Origin: Agrypnia vestita
Lineage: Eukaryota; Arthropoda; Insecta; Trichoptera; Phryganeidae
DNA length: 64,000 nucleotides
Assembly (NCBI GenBank): GCA_016648135.1
Contig: JADDOH010004276.1
Coordinates: forward strand, 177,490 to 241,489
Direction of reading: 5' to 3'
A program made the translations under genes and the position numbers. The notes beneath the pieces were generated by a model. The model saw nothing but the letters and a program-made list of their open reading frames with translations. It was not told the DNA's origin and searched no databases. Shown here in pieces: positions 10,844-21,044 of this stretch; positions within the stretch are counted from its first letter, which is position 1, and every line of letters starts with the position of its first letter.

Positions 10844-11350
10844 TCACTTAAAATAAAAATTATTTCTAAACATTAATTCAATGTCACATATAAAAAGGTT
10901 TCTTATTTCGAAAATTTTGTTGAGGTTATAAGCTTGTGATGACCCAGGTAGATAGAGGGTCTTCCTAAACAAATTAAAGTTTTCTAGATGTTCAAAAGAT
11001 GAATTCTGTATTAATAATTTATTTAAAATGTCGATGCTTACTCGTCGCGAGTTGAATTTTATTATTATATATTTCATTTCGATCTCCTGGTCGCGGCTAA
11101 CATTGTGATGCCCCATGTAGATAGTAGGGCATCGGGTCTTGAAACATTTAATAATAATTTAGTATAGCTCCTGATCCGGCACCAGAGTGAGACAACCTAT
11201 GGGGTGTGTGTTGAATATATAAGGCGAAGCAAATCTATAATACAAATCTTTCCATTGCAACTCAATATAAATCATATTCTTATCACGGCTAACGGTGTAC
11301 GATGTCCCTAATGTGGGTCCTACTAAATAATGAAGGTTAGTAGGTAGCAA
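10844..11350 (-). other. Unrecognised region with three diverged ~175-bp repeats
   Basis: On the minus strand three blocks spaced roughly 165-186 bases apart resemble each other. One holds ggacatcgtacaccgttagc then cgtgataag (about 11310-11280), one ggcatcacaatgttagccgc then gaccag (about 11110-11085), one gggtcatcacaagcttataa (about 10945). Open frames of 63 and 90 codons cover two of them (VSRDKNMIYIEL and VSRDQEIEMKYI are comparable), so an old coding repeat is possible. I do not recognise a protein family. Confidence 0.3.
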
Positions 11351-11359
11351 AACATCGCG

Positions 11360-12420
11360 TTCAAAATATAATATATTGGATTAATAAATATTTCATTATT
11401 CTTATATGTGAGCGCGCGCGATTGAGCGGCAGGATGCAACCGGTCGACTTCAACATATGATGTAGCGATACAGTTGTTATAAAATTAAATATTCTATGCA
11501 GAATATTAACTACTACTAAAATTCAATTTTTCATATGAAATAATTTTCTTACTATACGAAAATACTCTATACGATAAATTAACTAAAAATACGTTCGCAT
11601 ACAAAATTGATAATACCTAATGCCCTTTGCATTTACTAAGTATATAACCTAAATAACCACAGCTGTACCATCCTGTCTGTCAGGGACGAAACATAAAATA
11701 CAGTTATACTACTAAAAGTGCTACCTCTTACGCGACAAAAATACCTATTACAGTCGGGCTATGATTATTAACTATTTCCGCCTCATAATGGAATCTGGAA
11801 CCGACACTCAAACCCTTTCTAGAAATAATAAATGCGATTAAATCTCGATTAAATATAATCTATATTATTCGTAATCTATACTATATGTCGTCGAATTGGC
11901 ACATGATTCGTCTAATGGATGAAGGACCCCGTTGTGTATCGTAATAACTTCAAATTCTTTTATAGCAGCAGTGTGGAAACAATTGCATAATATTACGTAA
12001 TAAAAACATCTAACGAACCTAATAATCTATACATTTATGTTACAATAAAATACGTTCACCAGAAGAATTCGTGTATTAGAAATAAAACATTTCCGTTTGG
12101 AGACAAACCAGTAGAATTGTTCGAACGGTGCAAAGGGAAAAATTCACACATATTAAATAACATTGAAATTAATAATTATAAACACTTTGTATTAGCAAAT
12201 TTTTACCTTGAATGGTTTCGTCTTAGACGTGCATGAACCTGTTCATATTAATTCCTGGGGAAAATAATACATATATTTGCTATCTACGAAATAAGACATT
12301 TATGAAGCAAAACTTCTTTATAAATAAGTAGATAAGGTCTCGGGGATGGTTTGTTCGAAAGGATTCTACAACAGCCCGTGAGTTTATATGAAATAATAGT
12401 TTCTTTGAATGCTAAATTTT
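11360..12420. other. No gene seen
   Basis: AT-rich sequence with only short open frames and no repeat shared with the rest of the window that I could find. Confidence 0.5.
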
Positions 12421-12424
12421 TGTT

Positions 12425-12730
12425 TTAAACCCTTAGCCTCTCTGCCGAGGGGGGTTAAGGCTCCGCGCCCGCCTAAACCCGGTGACCAGCTTCCTAAGTG
12501 AGTAAATGGCCCCCCGTGTTCCTCCGGAACTTACTGCATCCCGAGACTCTATCTCTTCTTTACGAGATGTGATCCTGTGACGCCTCTCTTTTAGGCTTAT
12601 AATTGAGATGTACGTACTCTTTTGGTACGAGTTTCTGATGATGGGTGCTGTCTTAAGGCGCCTTTCTTTTAGGCCGGTGTTTGAAGAATCATGTACTCTT
12701 TTGGTACGAATTGATGACGACATTAGCCTC
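12425..12730 (-). other. Open frame with a 26-residue tandem duplication, unrecognised
   Basis: A 96-codon frame on the minus strand (12723-12433) is GC-richer than its surroundings. Its N-terminal half is a direct duplication of about 78 bp: tgtactcttttggtacga-type and tcttttaggc blocks occur at 12579-12637 and 12657-12716, giving LKERRLKTAPI and LKERRHRITS at the repeat ends. The C-terminal half is basic (SGGTRGAIYSLRK, GFRRARSLNPP). It is probably part of a retroelement, but I cannot name the family. Confidence 0.3.
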
Positions 12731-12879
12731 CTTTGCGGGCATAGTCAGCGATGTTACAAATTATTGTGCAATCTCATTATGCCTTTTCAGAGCGGCGTCC
12801 CACGATTCTGCATCTTGCAACATTTACTTTGGTCAAATGTTAGAGTGTTAGTAACATATTTATAATATCCCAGTTATTC

Positions 12880-13230
12880 CATATGAGTGAATGATTTTTA
12901 TACTGATTCTGGCCCTGTCTTTCTTACAGAGGACGGAATAGAAGTTAACGTTTTCTATCAAGGTTTTACAGCATTCAGGCATGGAAATCCTTCCAAAGAC
13001 AAAGGGAACCTTTTTGTTGGTTTAAGTAGTTTGCGCCGGATGAGGTTAGGTGGTCGGTTTATTGACGACCCCGAGCAACAAGGAGGGCCCCGCTTTTAAG
13101 GGACCCTGCAGGGGCTTGTGCGGGTTCCACGCCCAAGTGCCGGCAATCATCCACCCCTCAGCCAGCTAGGCTAACACAAACCAGATATCCCCAATCTTTA
13201 GTTAGATCTCCCCATTCTGTCCTTTACTCG
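12880..13230 (+). other. Unassigned GC-richer segment
   Basis: A 70-codon frame (12887-13099; contains FYQGFTAFRHGNPSKDKGN) ends in a G/C-rich tract rich in short inverted pieces such as ccctgcaggggc. It may belong with 12425-12730 to one unidentified element. No family recognised. Confidence 0.25.
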
Positions 13231-13559
13231 TCGTTCTGAAGCTACTTGTTAAGCCGAATATACCGAGGTACTCGATTCATAAAGAATTAGTTGTAGACCG
13301 AGTGTAATGATTGCGCAATACCTACGCAATACAGTAATTATTATAATGCTACTAAGTAATTCATATAGAAATCCGTGTATTCAATTTTGATCATAAACGG
13401 TATGAAATTCGCTTTGCATAAAAATACATCCGTTTGGAACGGAATTCTCGTACGATTTGAACCAATATCACATAAGCAATCGTGATATTTAATTACACAT
13501 AATTATTCCGAACTCAAATATTCCCAAAATAAATACATTTCGATAGTGAAAATAATTAA

Positions 13560-14000
13560 CCGTAATAGATAATATAAATGTGTTCCTTAGCTGTTACACA
13601 GTGGCGGTATGATCCTCTCTGGTACTGATGAATGGTAGATTCCTCCATACGTCCGGGCAGCAACTCCGTCCGCAAATGCTGTTCTCCAAATGAAGTCTCT
13701 GGCAGTAGTCTCTCGGGCAGCGCTTCCGCTGGCAGGTCTGGTCTCGAACTGAAGGGGCTGAGTATATCGTGTTCGCCCCTTTTATAGTAACGATTGCACC
13801 ATACCTCCGAAATCCACGCTAGTGCAGTGACTCATCCTATGCGCGATGACTTCACCGGCGGTGCCCGCCATTGGCCGGATTCAGTCATCAGGATGGTCGC
13901 CTCCGGCTCAACCCGTCGAAGACAAAGCGCGCCTGTGATTGGTCAGTTTCGTTAAAATAACAGTAAAGCACCCGCTACACGCGAGACTTGCTGTTCCGAT
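13560..14000 (-). promoter_or_regulatory. Candidate TATA promoter or LTR
   Basis: The minus strand has TATAAAAGG (plus 13778-13786) with a CA-type start about 28 bases downstream (tactcagcc) and an arthropod-like initiator TTCAGT shortly after. A GGCCAATGGCG block lies upstream. The segment is GC-richer than its flanks and lacks coding frames. Either the U3-R part of an LTR retrotransposon or a host core promoter would look like this; no second LTR and no AATAAA downstream were found. Confidence 0.35.
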
Positions 14001-14059
14001 TCATAAATAATAAAGGCTCGTTCGCACCTACTCACAAGGTCGAGTCTATTAGGATTGGC

Positions 14060-15340
14060 AAACAATATTAATTTAACACAGAATTATATCTATGGTATAA
14101 TAAAGATCTAAGAAATATTACTTGTATAGCTGAATATTCAATATTTTGTTAGCCTCTTGTAATACATATAATCTTGAGAAGAAATATATCAGACTTTTAC
14201 TTTTAAACGATTCAAACCAGAAGAAATATATTCTTGATGTCCATACTCGGCTTTTTTGAATATTATTATTTTAAGATTTTCTAAATTTATTAAATCTATC
14301 TCAATGTCGACCATCACAAGCTAAGGTATATACGTTTTTTAAAGGAAGAATTTGCCGTGAATTACAGGTATTAAAAATGTATTTAATACATTTTGTAAAC
14401 GTATACATGCTTGGTAATAATTTATTTTTATATTATTATTAATTTTTTTGCGTAGATACTTCTCCTTATAATCGGCCGTATTCAGAAAATAGCAATATTG
14501 CTTTTTATGGAACTTGACAGTTATTGTATAAAATTGTAATGCCGTTGATTTTGACGTTTTAACTTTAACAGGTTTGAAATTAATTAATTCAATCAATCAG
14601 AAAGCTCTACAACGTAAACGTAAGTTATTCACTTTAATTTGTTTACGTTTCAGAATTTTTTGTAACACATATTTTGTCAACAAAATGTACAAAACTTTTG
14701 CTTTTATATTTTGTACATTACAATTATTCTTCCAAACCTCTTTGAATATATAAAATGGACAGATTTGCATTAAAAATATTTTTAAAAATCAGTCATGTTA
14801 TAGATTCGAGTTTTGAAAAAAACTATGTACTCAGTTGACGGTGTCAATGATAATTATTTAAATTATTATCGCGCTAAGGTTATATTTAATATACAGTTTA
14901 CGGGTATAGACACCAACGAAACAACGAAACTATGTACCTCGTACGCACGGCTTACACATACTAATTCGATTGCCTTTCTTAAATGGAAAGAGGTCTACAT
15001 TACGTTTTATTTGACAACAAGAGTCGACATGTAGGTACGCACAAACGTCACCTTAAACCAACTTTATTCTGAAAACTTATTCAGAAAGAAAAACAAACAA
15101 TTTTTTTTCTAAAAATGGAAACCTGACAATTATCATATGGGAGCAAAATTCGTATCTCAGAGATTGTCTTGAGTAGAAATTGTTATAAAAATGTCAAATC
15201 TATAAAACCGGCCGTAAGATATCATATAGATCAATACAATTATTTTAATACTGAGGCGCACAATACATTTTAGGTATATGTATTTTTTCTTAATTTTCTT
15301 TTCTTTTTTCTTAATTTATTATGTATTTATTAATTTGCGG
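14060..15340. other. No gene seen
   Basis: AT-rich. Two open frames (14339-14596 minus, 14813-15034 plus) have unremarkable composition and no recognisable motif. Confidence 0.5.
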
Positions 15341-15367
15341 CTGCCAGTTACAGTTTTTATCAATAAC

Positions 15368-15610
15368 TAGCTGTGTCCACGCGGCTTCGCATGCGTAGAT
15401 TTTTAGTACACTGTTTGGATCGTCATAGAACTTTCGCGAACCTTCTAGAACATTCTCCTTCCAGAACTTTCAAGAAATTTATTGAACAGGAACCTTCTAG
15501 ACATACCGACACATTCCGCCACTCAGTTTAGAACCTTATAGAACTTTCGGTAATTTTCTAGAACCTTCTCCTTCCAGAACTTTCTAAAGCAGGTTTTTCC
15601 GGTTCCTTCT
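15368..15610 (+). repeat. Two-unit tandem repeat with ACTAGCTGTG-type left end
   Basis: It begins with actagctgtgtccacgcggc, a terminal sequence seen at the edge of many insect dispersed repeats. A reversed relative (cgaacagctag) occurs at 37120-37136. Units of about 113 bp start near 15428 and 15541, each rich in gaac and ttctagaac. It may be one end of a Helitron-like or other dispersed element; I cannot prove the class. Confidence 0.45.
15428..15584. promoter_or_regulatory. Array of perfect heat-shock elements (HSE)
   Basis: Alternating GAA and TTC triplets occur exactly every five bases. They start at 15428, 15433, 15438, 15443, 15448 and 15453 (six perfect units), then at 15459, 15464, 15469 and 15474 (four perfect units, phase shifted by one). 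The second tandem unit repeats the pattern at 15541, 15546, 15556, 15561 and 15566, then 15572, 15577 and 15582. Three or more contiguous nGAAn units in alternating orientation are the known binding site for trimeric heat-shock factor. The array is not next to a visible gene. Confidence 0.7.
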
Positions 15611-15914
15611 AAAATCACCGACACAGTCGGCGCGTCTATTTTGAAATAATCTGAAGCATTTGCGGCCTTCCCATAACAAAACAATGTGCTAGAAAGCACA
15701 TTTTCGTCACCCATTCCTACCCATGCACAGCCACCCCCGCCAAATTCGCATATTTTCGATGTGACACCAAGGGCTATCCACCACCATAACCGACGGTGGG
15801 TGGTTGTGGCTGGTTGTGGAGCAAAATTGGCGGGTAGGGGAACACGGGTTTCTTTATATATATATACATATTTTTTTAATACGAGATAAATAAATGAAAT
15901 AAAGAGAAATACAC

Positions 15915-16193
15915 GACTATCAAATAATAAAACTGAAAAATTTAATGCTGGAACCTGGATTCGAACCACGGACCTCCGTGTTTCGCGCACAGCGTGTTAC
16001 CAATTTCACTATCCCAGCGACTTAATAAGTCGTCAATATTTGATAGTTATATGTTTCTCTTTGAATTGTTAATTCACTTATTTATATTATTCCATTTTTA
16101 TTTGGGAAGTAATCGACTGTTTTAATGCACGAAACACAGAATTCCGTGGTTCGAATCCAAGTTCCAGCATTTAATTTTTCAGTTTTATTGTTT
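15915..16193. mobile_element. Fold-back made of two outward-facing tRNA-like SINE halves
   Basis: The left arm (minus) has a tRNA-like unit followed by the tail attaaatttttcagttttat then tatttgat. The right arm (plus, 16138-16193) repeats the T-arm half ccgtggttcgaatcc and the same tail. Between them lies about 80 bp of unrelated AT-rich sequence. The arrangement suggests an inverted SINE pair moving or decaying as one unit. Confidence 0.6.
15947..16018 (-). tRNA. tRNA-like cloverleaf, probably SINE-derived
   Basis: On the minus strand this 72-nt unit can fold as a tRNA. Acceptor GCTGGGA pairs with TTCCAGC (one mismatch), D-arm GTG...CAC, anticodon stem CTGTG/CACGG around loop CGCGAAA, T-arm loop TTCGAAT. 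Position 33 is G, not the universal U, and the T-stem has a mismatch, so a working tRNA gene is unlikely. Its place in an inverted repeat supports a SINE origin. Confidence 0.4.
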
Positions 16194-16199
16194 GATGAT

Positions 16200-16236
16200 A
16201 TATATTATATAGATATATATATATATATATATATAT
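16200..16236. repeat. (TA)n microsatellite
   Basis: An AT dinucleotide run lies immediately left of Penelope-like copy C; a matching run is at 17322-17374 on its right side. Confidence 0.9.
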
Positions 16237-16314
16237 GTTAATCTAAGGTTTTCACGGTTACAATATGTGTTAGTTCTAACTACTTTGGGGGTAACCCGCG
16301 TCAAATTCTGGTCG

Positions 16315-16794
16315 TCAGGAAGAATTTCCCTTGTCAGCAGGAAGAATGATTATATCTTTATTCGCGCGATTTTTTTTAAGAGCTCGTATTTCGTTGAGAG
16401 ATATGTTCCTTTTTGGCGGAAGCGATTTTCTAAGTATATGGCAAGTTTCTTGCCGTATGGTTTCGGCTGTGTTATTTGTAAGTTTGCATACCGCCGCTTC
16501 AATTCCCGTAACAATGTCTTCTTTCGGAATTTTTGGAGGAACCACGCCAAAATTGAAACCTTTGCTTAAAACCGAAATTGTATCATTATTTAATTCTAGA
16601 TCGGTGAGATTGTGAATGATTTTATCTGATCTAAAGATTTTTGGTATTCTTGGTGTCTTATAGTGACGCGTAGATATATTTTTTATATCTACGCGTCTCT
16701 GAACATCGCGTAGATATAAAAAATCGGAAACTAACTTCTTCCCTTGTCCACCATTCTCTAACGGAGAATCATAAAATAGACTTCGACAATTCAA
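16315..16794 (-). pseudogene. Penelope-like ORF, N-terminal part
   Basis: This 159-codon open frame shows the N-terminal pre-RT region of Penelope-like elements: ISVLSKGFNFGVVPPKIPKE, then a helical stretch, then ALKKNRANKDIIILPADKGN, the conserved ILPADKGN box before the polymerase fingers. It ends where the terminal repeat starts, so the RT and endonuclease domains are missing on this strand. An internal snap-back palindrome (16667-16699) is read through in frame. The first residues overlap the inverted junction with the plus-strand half. Confidence 0.7.
16667..16699. repeat. Snap-back palindrome inside the Penelope ORF
   Basis: The arms gacgcgtagatata and tatatctacgcgtc are exact complements around a five-base T-run spacer. 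A further direct copy of cgcgtagatata follows at about 16709. It does not break the reading frame. Confidence 0.75.
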
Positions 16795-17135
16795 AAGTAG
16801 TTGCCAGCCTCAATAATGAAACATTTAGAATCTACAGAGAGGCAATTGAAATAAATAAAAGAAATAATAATATAATGAACAACAGAGACGATAGCATTCG
16901 ACTTCCGACCGTATGGAGTAACATTCTTAATAATAATAATCAAATTTCTAATACAAATAATATTAATAATAATAAACCAGAAATCACGATGAAAACACCG
17001 AAGCAATTAGAAAATCCAACCTTCTCAACATTGTATAATGACGATAATAAAGTAAATATACGGATTACTAGAAGCCGAGCAAAACACATTAACGGCGTCG
17101 CTGGAGAAACCCACTCCTCCACAAACACCTGACGC
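16769..17135 (+). pseudogene. Penelope-like ORF, C-terminal end
   Basis: The plus strand reads ENHKIDFDNSKVVAS, then REAIEINKR and NNRDDSIRLPTVWSNIL, which matches the post-GIY-YIG tail of Penelope-like proteins (H-x-I-D-F, then R-E-A-I-E-I, then a final W). An N-rich, low-complexity extension follows up to a stop near 17132. The GIY-YIG core lies upstream of the inverted junction and is missing. Confidence 0.6.
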
Positions 17136-17321
17136 AGAATTTTTCAAACTTTCACTTGACGGTGAGCTCCGGACCCAAACAGTTGTACGCTTTTTGGAGA
17201 AGCAGCTCATCGACAAGGCGCCCTGAAGATGAACAGTGAGATCTGTTCGAAACGTCGGCAGACGACTGGTCCTGACGACCAGAATTTGACGCGGGTTACC
17301 CCCAAAGTAGTTAGAACTAAC

Positions 17322-17373
<52 letters not shown>

Positions 17374-17374
17374 T
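17322..17374. repeat. (TA)n microsatellite
   Basis: An imperfect AT run interrupted by gtatata borders the right end of Penelope copy C. Confidence 0.9.
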
Positions 17375-17459
17375 GATTAGATCCAAGTACACTCTTCTAC
17401 TTTTTCATAACCGTCGCACCTTGAGAAGTTTTTTTATTGACAAAATATATTCAATGAAC

Positions 17460-18500
17460 TAATATAATAACTTTGCTAACTAGTGGGTATCGAAATGAAA
17501 TGTAAGTGCCTACGATATTTAGTGTAATTTCAGGTTGTAGATAATTTGTTCGAAAGCAACTTGTTTGGTAGAAACTTGTGCGTGTGGATCTTATTCCCTG
17601 AGCCTATGTTCGAGGGGAATTTGGTCTTTGAGAAACGAACTTTCTTTGGTGTATTTTATGAACGTTCTATAACGTCGTTTTCGTGTCAAAATCACGCTGA
17701 GTTCCATAATAATATTTAATAACATAATTTCACCTACAGCCTAATTTCCTCGCGTACAGAGAGCGTCATGTTGTATCCGATAAAGTAAGCAGAGCTAACT
17801 GGTGAAGTAATTCTAATCGGTTTTAGATTTTTTCTTCGTAAAACGGGTTAGCAACCGGTAAAAACCGTCTGAAAAAACATATTTTTCATGTTTACAAATT
17901 TTACATAAACTTTAATATAAATTATCACAGTACTTAAAAAATTTGCTTAAAATGACATTCATTTACTACAAAATTTGCTTAAAATGACATACATTCACTA
18001 CAAAAAACCATCACAATAACGCAATGAAAAAATCTTATCAAAAACAATCTATATATATACTTTTACATGTTATTACAATACCTTCTTAATTATTAATTTT
18101 TATAACTTAATTTAATGTATCCTTGTGTATACCTTATTTACTTATTCTAATGTCTCACATTTTTGTATTCTTGTATTGTTTATATCTTACTTTTAATGTC
18201 TTAATTTTTATAACTTAATCTAATGTTTCTTTTTCTATATCTTACTTATTTAATCTAATGTCTTACACTAACGATTTCATTAATAATAGATATATACATG
18301 TATGACAATGCCCCCACTTTTAAACACGAGAATAAATTCTCATTTAAAAGTGGGTAAGCGTGTAATATAAATGTGTATTAATTAAATTATATTGAATACT
18401 CTTAAGTTTGTACATTTACCAAACAAATTTAAAAAAAAAGGTTGTTTACTGGCAGAAGACAAAAGATCTGACATCCAAAAGCTTTCAAATTTCTGAAAGA
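17460..18500. other. No gene seen; diverged short repeats
   Basis: Two adjacent copies of aaatttgcttaaaatgacat lie at 17939-17993. Blocks like cttaatttttataacttaat recur at 18090-18260. A stem CCCACTTTTAAA/TTTAAAAGTGGG lies at 18311-18353. No coding sequence recognised. Confidence 0.5.
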
Positions 18501-18514
18501 ATATTATGCAGAAG

Positions 18515-18606
18515 GGTCTAGACAGGTTGACTCATACAGAAGCAGTGCAAGATAGGGGAACATGGAGACACCTTGTCGAGTCTTTGGGCCCCCGACCATA
18601 TTAGGA
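18515..18606 (+). pseudogene. Non-LTR retrotransposon extreme C-terminus
   Basis: The plus strand reads GLDRLTHTEAVQDRGTWRHL then VESLGPRPY and a stop. It is the same C-terminus as the larger minus-strand fragment at 27785-28625 (LTHAEAAQDRGTWKHRVESL), so this is a second, severely truncated copy of that family. Confidence 0.7.
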
Positions 18607-18609
18607 CAA

Positions 18610-18932
18610 GGGAATGCAGATGTATGAATGAAGAATGAATATTATACTCACATGGGGATGAAGATGAATGAATAAATTAATATTATACTCACGTGGGGAT
18701 GAAGATGAATGAATGAATGAATATTATACTCACGTGGGGATGAAGATGAATGAATGAATATTATACTCACATGGGGACGAAGATGAATGAATGAATATTA
18801 TATTCACATGGGGACGAAGACGAATGACTGAATGAATATTATACGTACATGGGGATGAAGATAAATGAATGAGTGAATATTATACTCACATGGGCATGAT
18901 GATGAATGAATATTATATTCACATGCGGATGG
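18610..18932. repeat. Minisatellite, ~40-45-bp unit
   Basis: About eight diverged units of the type gaatattatactcacatggg then gatgaagatgaatgaat, with length changes in the gaat run. It begins directly after a non-LTR C-terminus and stop codon, so it probably grew from the retrotransposon's 3' tail. Confidence 0.8.
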
Positions 18933-18949
18933 GCTTTTTTTACGTAAAC

Positions 18950-20010
18950 TTTTATTTTGTAAAAAAAATAGAAATTTAATATTTATGTGACAAAATATTA
19001 CGATACATTAAAATATTAATAATATGATAATAATTGTGATAGGAATATTACAAGACACAAAATATATAGTTAAATAAAAGTCACTCTTTTATATTTCCAT
19101 TGCACGCCTCTGGCAGACGTTAGGTAGTTTTTATCGGAATTAAGCGGAATTAAAAAATAATTAATAATCTGTAAACCGACTAAAATAGATCGTATTTTTA
19201 ACGCAAAGTTAACCGGTTTTACCTAGGAGCAGATATAATATCACGCAATCTCATTTATTCATCTAAACCAAGCATTTGATTTGACAAAAGAGCACTTTCC
19301 AATCAATTTAGGAACTCTCAAACCTCGTTAACTCAAGGTTTGTTATTTTGACTACGGTTAATTATTATACGTCGATTTATGGAACCTTAATATCAATATT
19401 GGAAGAAAGCAATCCAATTATCTAGGTACGGAATACGTGAAAGATGAAGTTTTGGAATGTTGAGGTTCAATAAATCGAATGTTGGAACATTTTTGTCTCA
19501 TAATTTACGCATGAATCTACCTGTAGACTTATTCATTCCAGTTCCAAAAACAATATTTTTTCGGAACCAGATTGATTAACTTGCGCCGATAAATTGAAAT
19601 AATTACTCCGAATTCCTTCACCTTTGTCGACTAAATAAGCTGCCTCTTTATCGCGAAATGACTTTTATCTCTTTCAAAATGTTACGAAAGAATCCATAAA
19701 AGCAAAGCTTTTAAAATTTCTCTCTCACTGGGGATTTAATTGTTAGAAATATACTTATATTACATAAAAATACGAAAGAAATTTGATTATGCACAGCCAA
19801 AGAGAAGATTTTTCGAGCGTTCCAAACAAAAGAACATCTAAAAATCACACGACACTCCGTATCTCTTAAGACAATTCATTCTAAAACAGTGCTTCTTTTT
19901 TCGAAAATCTCTCCTCTTTATAGCCTTTATTTATTCTTCTAAAACAAAATATAAAAACACAAATATTATATGTGTTCCAAACACTACTAAATTCAAATTT
20001 ATTCATAAAT
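18950..20010. other. No gene seen
   Basis: AT-rich. 19485-19560 weakly resembles the R1 end (ttttgtctcataatttacgc). 20017-20250 contains a lysine-rich minus-strand frame without recognisable motif. Confidence 0.5.
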
Positions 20011-20224
20011 ATCCAACTATCGTCGGAATTCATATTTCTTGAGGGTATGCGATGCATTCAATAAACTGATGAGATTATTGGATATTGATCTGTTCGAGTG
20101 CAGCCACACAAGATTAAGAAAAATTTTGAGTGCTGAAATTTTTTCCACGTAATAATTAAGTTTCTTTTTCTTTTGTTTAAATTTTTTATTCTTTCTTTCT
20201 ATATAATCAATATGCCTTAGTATA

Positions 20225-20345
20225 TCAAAAATATTTATCATTACTGACATATTTCTAAATGTGGAGACCTGTAATTGGCCATCTATATTGTATCAATGTT
20301 TTCTATGCTTTTTTTTTGTGCTGTTGGTCTTCCATAAACATTAAA
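20225..20345 (+). repeat. Non-LTR 3' fragment
   Basis: The block atatttctaaatgtggagac then ctgtaattggccatctata is shared, in inverse orientation, with 8215-8275. It ends in an A-rich run (aaataaataaacaaataaat), as expected for a retrotransposon 3' end. Confidence 0.5.
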
Positions 20346-20588
20346 TAAATAAACAAATAAATAAAAATAATATTTGCAAGTTCCTACTCGCATAAATAAT
20401 AAAAAAATCATTTTTATCTAACAAATTAACGAGCACATATTATAAGAACAGAATCAATTTCGAAGACATTTTCATTATATACAGCATTTGCCATATTCTT
20501 TGTAAAGAGTTGAAGTTTTAAAAATTAACTTATGAATGAATATTTTTGAAGAAACAAGACTATCGTGGACTAGCTCTGTGACACCTGT

Positions 20589-20629
20589 ATATGTAAATAA
20601 ATAACTCAGCGAGTTATTTATTTACATAT
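20589..20629. repeat. Perfect 19-bp snap-back palindrome
   Basis: The arms 20589-20607 and 20611-20629 are exact complements around a 3-base loop. It lies beside a cacctgtat end of the R7 repeat family (gactagctctgtgacacctg). Confidence 0.85.
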
Positions 20630-21044
20630 TTTGGAGCTGCTCTTGAGATATTTTTTTTTGCATGTACGCCCGCCTTTATAGTTCTCGAGAATGTAAAAGT
20701 CTTCGTTGCCGAATTTTAAAATATTTTATCAACAAGTTTAGTACTGTTTAAATAATGCAGAACTACTGTGGTAGCGTCGTCTCTGTACGCCCAGACTCTA
20801 CCTTGTTAAGAATTACTATGATATTGTGTTTAGCAGTTTTCATGTAAAAAAAACACATTATATATATTGAATTTATACTTGTGGGTCGAACAAATATTAA
20901 AAAAATTTCATTACAAAAAATAAACTAAAAAAATCTCCGGCAGAGAACCGAACTACTAAACTGCCGAGAAATCAAGCAGTTTGCAAATATCTCTATAAAC
21001 ATTTTATAATAAACTTTTACATTCAGAATATATAGAGTTTGTTA

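Larger units (their letters stand above)
16255..17325. mobile_element. Penelope-like element copy C, halves head to head
   Basis: The inverted ends are gttagttctaactactttgg followed by ggtaacccgcgtcaaattctg at 16260-16320 (plus) and the same sequence on the minus strand at 17322-17265. The 5' part of the ORF is read leftwards on the minus strand, the 3' part rightwards on the plus strand, and they meet near 16775-16795. The right end has CTGAAGA (17223-17229), T, stem GAACAG/CTGTTC, GAAAC, as in other Penelope ends here. (TA)n runs bound the copy. Confidence 0.75.

Noticed and set aside
15523..15990. 155-codon minus-strand open frame
   Set aside because: It runs across the heat-shock repeat and the tRNA-like unit, has no recognisable domain, and is best explained as a chance frame over repeats.
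15947..16018. Functional tRNA gene
   Set aside because: It folds well but lacks U33, has a T-stem mismatch, and is one arm of an inverted SINE pair.
18610..18932. CRISPR array
   Set aside because: The units are tandem without unique spacers, in eukaryotic DNA, and follow a retrotransposon tail.
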